NCBI GenBank assembly: GCA_003451785.1
Contig: DMJL01000092.1
Coordinates: 1 to 29,181, forward strand
Source of the DNA: Bacteroidales bacterium
GTDB lineage: Bacteria > Bacteroidota > Bacteroidia > Bacteroidales > UBA7960
Reading direction: 5' to 3'
DNA length: 29,181 bases
Shown here piece by piece: positions 23,850 through 29,181 of the stretch; the first letter of the stretch is position 1; every line of letters starts with the position of its first letter. A model generated the notes under the pieces. It saw only the letters and a program-made list of their open reading frames with translations, was not told the DNA's origin and made no database searches. A program made the position numbers and the translations under genes.

Positions 23850-24089
23850 TACATCATAAAATTCAATGTATTGCATGAATATTTTAGAATTGTCAACTTT
23901 CAGTAATTATAGCAAAACCAATCGTTTACAGAAAATGAGACCTTTTTTCAGCAACGAAAGCAATAAAAATTTCCGAAATTTGCGAAGCTTTTTTCCAACC
24001 ATGCGGTAAAGAATTGTCGAAATTTATTTTTTGTAGGCTGTTGGGGGATGTTTGTGATATCAGCATTAACAAAATGACCACAAACTTCA
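23850..24089. other. Intergenic region after rpe
   Basis: Part of a 303-base gap. A weak stem, ATACAT/ATGTAT, overlaps the rpe stop region but lacks a T-run. I see no gene or RNA here. The palindrome at the right end is listed separately. Confidence 0.5.
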
Positions 24090-24109
24090 TTAGAAAAATA
24101 TTTTTCTAA
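24090..24109. promoter_or_regulatory. Perfect 20-base palindrome upstream of the PsiE-like gene
   Basis: TTAGAAAAATATTTTTCTAA reads identically on both strands, with no loop, 43 bases before the ATG of the PsiE-like gene. Its size and position suit a dimeric repressor or activator site. No TAnnTTTG element is visible next to it, so the promoter is not placed. Confidence 0.45.
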
Positions 24110-24152
24110 ATAATCCGAACTTCTTCAAACTTTCATTCAAAAAGCGAAAATC

Positions 24153-24704
24153 ATGACAGAAAACGGTAAAAAAGATCACTTCATTATAAGAGGTTCAAAC
24201 TATGTAGAACGCATTATAATTAAGGCACTTATAGTGATGATGACCCTGCTGCTTGTAGTTGCTACGCTTCAATTAGCCTACGAATTTGCACTTTCCATTG
24301 TTGTTACCCCACAATTGGTAGCACTACCCGACCTATTAAGTCTTTTTGGTACATTCCTAATGGTGCTCATTGGCATTGAGTTGCTCGATACTGTGAAGGT
24401 TTACCTAAAGGAGCATGTAATGCATGTGGAGGTTGTAATATTAGTTGCGGTAATGGCAGTTGCCCGCAAAGTAATTGTTATGGATTTCGATAAAATGTCT
24501 GGACTTGAAATAATAGGTATTGGATGTTTATTAGTGGCGCTTGCAGTGGGTTATTATCTTGTAAGAAAAGCCGGGGGCTGCGATTTTGGGCAGGATACCC
24601 CTACCAAACCGCAAGCAGATAACGGATTCGCCGAATTGGCAACCAAAACAAGTAGCAGTCAAAAAAGCAGGCCATGCAGGGGCAATAAGCAAGATGCCGA
24701 ATAG
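24153..24704 (+). CDS. PsiE-family membrane protein
   Basis: A 183-residue protein with four transmembrane helices at about 20-43, 58-80, 92-110 and 117-137. The pattern, including TFLMVLIGIELLDTVKVYLKEH and VEVVILVAVMAVARKVIVMD, fits the phosphate-starvation-inducible PsiE family (PF06146), whose biochemical role is not established. The last 45 residues form a hydrophilic tail rich in Ser, Thr, Lys and Gln, probably disordered and cytoplasmic, longer than in E. coli PsiE. A perfect palindrome upstream hints at specific transcriptional control; I see no recognisable Pho box. The gene appears monocistronic, 121 bases before pyrG, which has its own promoter. Confidence 0.82.
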   Translation: MTENGKKDHFIIRGSNYVERIIIKALIVMMTLLLVVATLQLAYEFALSIVVTPQLVALPDLLSLFGTFLMVLIGIELLDTVKVYLKEHVMHVEVVILVAVMAVARKVIVMDFDKMSGLEIIGIGCLLVALAVGYYLVRKAGGCDFGQDTPTKPQADNGFAELATKTSSSQKSRPCRGNKQDAE

Positions 24705-24744
24705 GAATTTAGAAGCCAAATATGGTAATTTATAGAAAATGTTG

Positions 24745-24775
24745 TTTGGAGAAAAGCCGCAAACTATTACTTTCG
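24745..24775 (+). promoter_or_regulatory. Promoter of pyrG
   Basis: TTTG (24745-24748), 19 bases of spacer and TACTTTCG (24768-24775) match the Bacteroidota promoter with one deviation (C for T) in the -7 box. The start would be near 24782, leaving a leader of about 45 bases. Confidence 0.7.
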
Positions 24776-24825
24776 CACCTTTAAAAAAAATTGTGCCTAT
24801 TCACCCTTAATAACCCATTGGTAAC

Positions 24826-26457
24826 ATGGCTAACAAAAAAGACAACACAAGGTACATCTTCGTAACCGGTGGAGTTACATCATCTCTTGGCAAGGGTATC
24901 ATCTCGGCTTCGTTGGCCAAGTTGCTTCAGGCAAGAAATTTCTCGGTTACCATCCAAAAGCTCGACCCCTACATTAATATTGATCCCGGCACACTAAATC
25001 CCTATGAGCATGGCGAATGTTTCGTTACAGAAGATGGTGCCGAAACGGACCTCGACTTGGGGCATTACGAGCGTTTTTTGAATGTGTTTACTTCCAAAGC
25101 CAACAATGTTACCACAGGTAGAATTTATCAAAGCGTTATTGAGAAGGAACGACGCGGCGATTATCTCGGCGAAACCGTGCAGGTGATTCCGCATATTACC
25201 GACGAGATAAAACATTGCATTAAACTCCTTGGTGAAGGTGGAAAATTTGATTTTGTCATTACAGAAATCGGTGGAACAGTCGGCGATATAGAATCTCTGC
25301 CGTATATTGAGGCAATAAGGCAAATAAAATGGGAAATGGGTAACCGCGCAATTGTGATACACCTTACCCTTATACCCTATTTGGCTGCGGCCAAAGAATT
25401 GAAAACCAAGCCTACCCAGCATTCTGTGAAAACCATGCTCGAATATGGGGTGCAACCCGATATTTTGGTGTGCCGCACCGAAAGACCCATAAACGATGGC
25501 ATTCGCAACAAAATTGCTCTGTTTTGCAATGTTAAGGCATCGTCGGTAATAGAATCCATGGATACTGATAGTATTTATAAAGTGCCCATACTAATGCGCG
25601 AAGAGCAGCTTGACCGTGTAGTGCTCGAAAAAACGGGGCTTAAACCAGTGAAAGAAGCCAATCTTGAAAAGTGGGAAGAATGCATAGCCCGCCTGTCAAC
25701 ACCCAAGAGGACTGTTAATATTGCACTGGTAGGAAAGTATGTAGAATTGGTGGACTCCTACAAATCCATCATTGAATCGCTCACCCATGCAGGTGCAATC
25801 CACCATTGCAAAGTGAAGTTGAAGTTAATTCAATCAGAGGAAATAACGGAAGAGAATGCTGCTTCGTTGCTCACAGGGTTTTCGGGTGTAATAGTTGCCC
25901 CTGGATTTGGCGATAGAGGCATTGAGGGCAAGATAGCATCAATAAAATACCTTCGCGAAAACCGCATTCCTTTTCTGGGAATTTGTTTGGGTATGCAATG
26001 CGCTGTAATTGAATTTGCTCGCAATGTATTGCAATTAAAGGGCGCACATTCTACTGAAATGAACCTTAAAACCGACTACCCTGTAATAGATCTTATGGAA
26101 CATCAAAAGGGAGTATTTCTCAAGGGTGGCACTATGAGGCTTGGAGCTTTCCCATGTGTAATAAAAGAAGATACCCTTGCCCGGAAAATCTATAATCAGA
26201 AAACCATCTCAGAACGCCACCGCCATAGGTACGAATTCAATAACGATTATCTACAGCAATTTGAGCAGCACGGCATGATAGCCACTGGCATAAATCCTCA
26301 AGGGAATTTTGTTGAAATCATGGAGCTTACTGATCATCCCTTTTTTGTAGGAGTACAATTTCACCCCGAATACAAAAGCACTGTAGAAGCCCCCCATCCG
26401 CTATTTGTGTGCTTTGTAGGTGCCGCTATCAGCAAAGGCGATGATGCAGCCCAATAA
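24826..26457 (+). CDS. pyrG: CTP synthase
   Basis: Makes CTP from UTP, ATP and glutamine in the last step of pyrimidine nucleotide synthesis. The 543 residues are standard. The N-terminal synthase domain (about 1-275) begins with YIFVTGGVTSSLGKGIISAS and includes QKLDPYINIDPGTLNPYEHG, the GAETDLDLGHYERF segment and EIGGTVGDIESLP. The glutaminase domain (about 295-535) carries the nucleophile Cys387 in FLGICLGMQ and the triad partners His513 and Glu515 in QFHPEY. A terminator-like hairpin follows the gene. Leader-based CTP attenuation, as in Gram-positive bacteria, is not evident in the short leader. Confidence 0.98.
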   Translation: MANKKDNTRYIFVTGGVTSSLGKGIISASLAKLLQARNFSVTIQKLDPYINIDPGTLNPYEHGECFVTEDGAETDLDLGHYERFLNVFTSKANNVTTGRIYQSVIEKERRGDYLGETVQVIPHITDEIKHCIKLLGEGGKFDFVITEIGGTVGDIESLPYIEAIRQIKWEMGNRAIVIHLTLIPYLAAAKELKTKPTQHSVKTMLEYGVQPDILVCRTERPINDGIRNKIALFCNVKASSVIESMDTDSIYKVPILMREEQLDRVVLEKTGLKPVKEANLEKWEECIARLSTPKRTVNIALVGKYVELVDSYKSIIESLTHAGAIHHCKVKLKLIQSEEITEENAASLLTGFSGVIVAPGFGDRGIEGKIASIKYLRENRIPFLGICLGMQCAVIEFARNVLQLKGAHSTEMNLKTDYPVIDLMEHQKGVFLKGGTMRLGAFPCVIKEDTLARKIYNQKTISERHRHRYEFNNDYLQQFEQHGMIATGINPQGNFVEIMELTDHPFFVGVQFHPEYKSTVEAPHPLFVCFVGAAISKGDDAAQ

Positions 26458-26487
26458 TTGGCAATTCTTGCTTAATATGTTTTTGCA

Positions 26488-26513
26488 AAAAGGCTTAAAT
26501 TCTACAGCCTTTT
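26488..26513 (+). terminator. Hairpin after pyrG, overlapping the yidC promoter region
   Basis: AAAAGGCT and AGCCTTTT form a perfect 8-base stem around a 10-base loop, with As before and a short T-run within the right arm. It fits a modest intrinsic terminator for pyrG. Its right arm ends 4 bases before the yidC -7 box. Confidence 0.5.
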
Positions 26514-26517
26514 ACCC

Positions 26518-26525
26518 TATCTTTG
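26518..26525 (+). promoter_or_regulatory. Candidate -7 element of yidC
   Basis: TATCTTTG matches TAnnTTTG, 23 bases before the yidC ATG. There is no TTG at the -33 position; that interval is occupied by the pyrG hairpin. Confidence 0.5.
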
Positions 26526-26548
26526 CACACCTAAATTTTTGATATAAA

Positions 26549-28489
26549 ATGAGTAGAGACAACATTATTGGCTTGGTGCTAATTGCTGTGATAATGATCG
26601 GATACAGCATAATCTCTGCACCTTCACCTGAAGAACGGCAGGAGGCCCAACGCATTCAAGATAGCATTGCAGTTGTAAGACAACAGGAGCTGGCGGCACA
26701 GCAAGCCCTTTCAGCGCAAGAGCAACAAGCTCAACAAATGCAAGAAATGCCGGTGCCAATACCCCAGGTAACCAATATGGCAGAACTTGATACCGCACAA
26801 GCAGCTCAGCTAACAGGGATGCTCGGGCAGTTTGCTTCAGGTGCTGTTGGGACACAGGAATTCATAACCTTAGAGAACGACCACTTGCGGCTAAAAATTA
26901 GCACACGCGGCGGTCATATCTACTCTGCCGAGCTAAAAAACTTTAAAACATGGGATCAAAGACCCTTGCTGCTTTTTGAAGGCGAGAACAATAATTTTGC
27001 GCTCCAGTTTTTTGCCGAAAATAGAAACATCAACACATCCCAACTGTTTTTTAGTCCCTATTTTCCCGATGCAAGGTTCGATCAGCAAACGGAAATCATT
27101 GTATCGGGTGCCGATTCTGCCACTCTGGCTATGAGGCTGCACACCCTAACCCACACATCAGAAAATCCCAGTTACATAGAATTTCTATACAAGCTTAGAG
27201 GCGATGATTTCTTGATAGATTTTCATATCAATTTTGTTGGAACCGCCCAAGCCTTGGCCGGTAGTGGCAATATGGCTACTTTGGATTGGAATGTAAAATT
27301 CCCGCGATTAGAAAAAAGTTTGCTCAATGAGCAAAACAACACCACCATTTTTTACAAATTTATAAACAACGAGGTCTCTCGCCTAAGGGAAACACGAGAT
27401 GAAAATGAGGAGTTGGCAACTACCCTAAGGTGGGTTGCTTTCAAACAGCAATTCTTCACTACAACGCTCATATCTCAAAATGGCTTTGCCAGCGGAAGTG
27501 TTTCATCTGCCTTTGTAGAGGAAACCGATACGGCACACACCAAAAACATGTCCATGACTGTAAATATGGACTTGGAACCTCGTGCCGACAACCATTTGCC
27601 CATGCAACTCTATATGGGACCTACCCATTTCAATACCCTCAAAGGTTACGATTTGCTCTTAGAACGGCAAATACCGCTTGGATGGGGATTCTTCCTTACT
27701 GCATGGATAAACAGATTTGTGATTATTCCGATTTTCAACTTCTTGGATGGTTTCAATATCAACTACGGCATCATCATTCTCATTCTTACCATTCTCATAA
27801 AGATTGTTACACTTCCATTCTCCTACAAAACGCATTTCAGTCAGGCGAAAATGAAGTTGCTCAAGCCAGAAATTGATGAGATTGGCAAGAAGTTCCCTAA
27901 GCCCGACGATGCAATGAAAAAGCAACAGGCTACCATGGCACTCTACAAAAAGGCAGGCGTAAGTCCCTTGGCCGGATGTATTCCCATGTTGCTACAATTG
28001 CCCATACTTTTGGCAATGTTCAGATTCTTTCCTGCATCCATCGAATTGCGGCAGCAGGGCTTCCTTTGGGCTGACGACCTTTCGTCGTACGACTCCATCC
28101 TTAGCCTGCCTTTCACAATACCGTTTTATGGCGACCATGTGAGTTTGTTCACGCTCCTGATGACTGTTTCAACTTTGATTTATACCCACCTCAACTCACA
28201 AATGATGAGTACAGGGGCGCAAATGCCCGGTATGAAAGCCATGTTGTATATAATGCCCATAATGCTACTCGGAATGTTTAACAATTTCGCATCAGGGCTT
28301 AGCTACTACTATTTCCTCACCAATGTGTTTACCATTGGCCAAACCTACATTTTCAAATTATTTGTAAACGAAGACAAACTCAGGGCACAGATTGAGGAAA
28401 ACAAGAAGAAGCCTATAAAGAAATCTTCGTGGGTAGAACGCTTAGAAAAAATGCAAAAACAACAAGAGGCACAAAGGCGGGGTAAGTAA
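26549..28489 (+). CDS. yidC: Membrane protein insertase YidC
   Basis: Inserts and folds inner membrane proteins, alone or with SecYEG. The protein has 646 residues. An N-terminal signal-anchor helix (about 5-20, NIIGLVLIAVIMIGYSII) is followed by a Gln/Ala-rich linker (about 28-75) and a large periplasmic beta domain (about 105-360), typical of Gram-negative YidC. The conserved five-helix insertase domain (about 376-605) begins with WGFFLTAWINRFVIIPIFNF and contains ILIKIVTLPFSYKTHFSQAK and the cytoplasmic loop to GVSPLAGCIPMLLQLPIL. Within it, KTH at the end of the second core helix is close to the functional basic residue of the hydrophilic groove. The C-terminal tail is Lys/Arg rich (KKPIKKSSWVERLEKM), fitting ribosome contact. 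Confidence 0.97.
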   Translation: MSRDNIIGLVLIAVIMIGYSIISAPSPEERQEAQRIQDSIAVVRQQELAAQQALSAQEQQAQQMQEMPVPIPQVTNMAELDTAQAAQLTGMLGQFASGAVGTQEFITLENDHLRLKISTRGGHIYSAELKNFKTWDQRPLLLFEGENNNFALQFFAENRNINTSQLFFSPYFPDARFDQQTEIIVSGADSATLAMRLHTLTHTSENPSYIEFLYKLRGDDFLIDFHINFVGTAQALAGSGNMATLDWNVKFPRLEKSLLNEQNNTTIFYKFINNEVSRLRETRDENEELATTLRWVAFKQQFFTTTLISQNGFASGSVSSAFVEETDTAHTKNMSMTVNMDLEPRADNHLPMQLYMGPTHFNTLKGYDLLLERQIPLGWGFFLTAWINRFVIIPIFNFLDGFNINYGIIILILTILIKIVTLPFSYKTHFSQAKMKLLKPEIDEIGKKFPKPDDAMKKQQATMALYKKAGVSPLAGCIPMLLQLPILLAMFRFFPASIELRQQGFLWADDLSSYDSILSLPFTIPFYGDHVSLFTLLMTVSTLIYTHLNSQMMSTGAQMPGMKAMLYIMPIMLLGMFNNFASGLSYYYFLTNVFTIGQTYIFKLFVNEDKLRAQIEENKKKPIKKSSWVERLEKMQKQQEAQRRGK

Positions 28490-28504
28490 AATTGCCGAAT
28501 ATAT

Positions 28505-28539
28505 AATCCGCAGGATCCAACCTGCGGATTTTTATTTTA
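28505..28539 (+). terminator. Intrinsic terminator after yidC
   Basis: AATCCGCAGG and CCTGCGGATT form a perfect 10-base stem around the 6-base loop ATCCAA, followed by TTTATTTTAT. The GC-rich stem and T-rich tail make it a convincing terminator 15 bases after the yidC stop. Confidence 0.88.
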
Positions 28540-28751
28540 TAAGTCAACCAAATGTCCACCAAAAGATAGGGTATCAAAAGTTGGTGTCAGATGATTAAAC
28601 TTGAGCAAGCAACAAGAGATTGAAAGCCCAAAATGGTGTTTTTGTAACAGAAATGCCTGATTATTAGAAAAAAGAAATATAAACAGGTAGCTATTTATAT
28701 TTTGTGAGGTAACTTTATATGCAGGTATCATTAATTTTTTTTTAAAAAAAC
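28540..28751. other. Intergenic region before purB
   Basis: About 210 AT-rich bases with no gene I can support. TATATTTTG near 28697-28705 resembles a -7 element with one extra base but is not an exact match. A minus-strand 75-codon frame here has no protein-like features. No purine riboswitch fold is apparent. Confidence 0.45.
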
Positions 28752-29181
28752 ATGAATGCATCAAGGCTATATTGCATCTCCCCTATTGATGGTCGATATG
28801 CTAAATATTCTACGCCGCTATCAGGCTTCTTTTCGGAGTTTGGATTAATCAAATATCGCTTATTTGTTGAGATAGAATATTTTAAGCAACTTGTGCAAAT
28901 GCACCTTGTGGGATTGGAGAATTTTCCTATTGAAAAACTTACTGATTTAGATGCCATTGTTTCAGAGTTTTCTGAGCAAGATGCTATAGCAATTAAGCAA
29001 ATTGAGGCAACCACCAACCACGATATTAAAGCCGTTGAGTATTTCATTAAATCCCGCTTTGAAGTGCTTAGTATTGCGCAATACAAGGAGTTTGTGCATT
29101 TCGGACTTACTTCGCAAGATATTAACAACACTGCTATTCCGCTTTCGCTAAAACATGGTCTGGAGCAGGTGATTTTGCCTG
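28752..29181 (+). CDS. purB: Adenylosuccinate lyase, N-terminal part (runs off the right edge)
   Basis: An open frame from ATG 28752 gives 143 residues to the window edge. It begins MNASRLYCISPIDGRYAKYS, the typical purB start, and continues with QIEATTNHDIKAVEYFIKSR and FVHFGLTSQDINNTAIPLSL, signatures of the E. coli-type adenylosuccinate lyase in the fumarase/aspartase superfamily. The enzyme releases fumarate from SAICAR and from adenylosuccinate, so it works in both purine synthesis and AMP formation. The catalytic His in the TNHD motif is present. The signature SSxMPxKxNP loop lies beyond the edge. The ATG follows a run of As, common for Bacteroidota starts. Confidence 0.95.
   Translation, partial: MNASRLYCISPIDGRYAKYSTPLSGFFSEFGLIKYRLFVEIEYFKQLVQMHLVGLENFPIEKLTDLDAIVSEFSEQDAIAIKQIEATTNHDIKAVEYFIKSRFEVLSIAQYKEFVHFGLTSQDINNTAIPLSLKHGLEQVILP

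Noticed and set aside
28537..28764. 75-codon minus-strand frame before purB
   Set aside because: Starts inside the purB 5' end on the other strand and lies in AT-rich spacer; no protein features.

Overview
The window is chromosomal DNA from a member of the Bacteroidota. Three observations support this. The primary sigma factor at 22283-23146 has the short form of that phylum (287 residues, no region 1.1). Several genes are preceded by the Bacteroidota promoter pattern, TTTG or TTG at -33 and TAnnTTTG at -7. Ribosome binding sites of the AGGAGG type are largely absent. I cannot assign an order or genus from the sequence alone. Content is mainly core housekeeping. I see no CRISPR array, tRNA, rRNA, phage, transposase gene or obvious defence island.

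Layout. Positions 1-4508 hold four genes on the minus strand: an unidentified partial gene, nicotinamidase (pncA) and nicotinate phosphoribosyltransferase (pncB), which form an NAD salvage pair, and an NfeD-family membrane serine protease. Divergent from these is a GNAT-like acetyltransferase (4660-5724). Converging on it is a transaldolase of the small TalC/FSA family (5916-6569), with the signal recognition particle RNA gene directly upstream on the same strand (6611-6705). On the plus strand follow a DUF4199 membrane protein and, after a 394-base intergenic region full of hairpins, an apparent operon typA - family 2 glycosyltransferase - miaA (7949-11956). A two-component pair of NtrB/NtrC type (membrane histidine kinase plus sigma-54 activator) lies on the minus strand (12175-15105). 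Divergent from it is a tight pair of exported hydrolases: a beta-lactamase-fold serine hydrolase with a four-helix membrane tail, and a lipoprotein amidohydrolase (15701-19261).

From 19495 to the right edge everything is plus strand: rpsO, pnp, primary sigma factor, rpe, a PsiE-family membrane protein, pyrG, yidC and the 5' part of purB, which runs off the window. The themes are translation and RNA turnover (typA, miaA, rpsO, pnp, SRP RNA), nucleotide and cofactor supply (pncA/pncB, pyrG, purB), pentose phosphate metabolism (transaldolase, rpe) and envelope biogenesis (yidC, nfeD, glycosyltransferase).

I did not find a clearly new system. The points most worth a second look lie between genes: two overlapping palindromes at the pncB promoter, an array of alternating hairpins before typA, a perfect 20-base palindrome before the psiE-like gene, a degenerate MITE-like element at 2806-2899, a hairpin at the predicted 5' end of the rpsO mRNA, and 13-base direct repeats spaced 21 bases apart between the NtrBC pair and the exported hydrolases. 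The hydrolase pair and its possible link to the two-component system is the best functional unknown.
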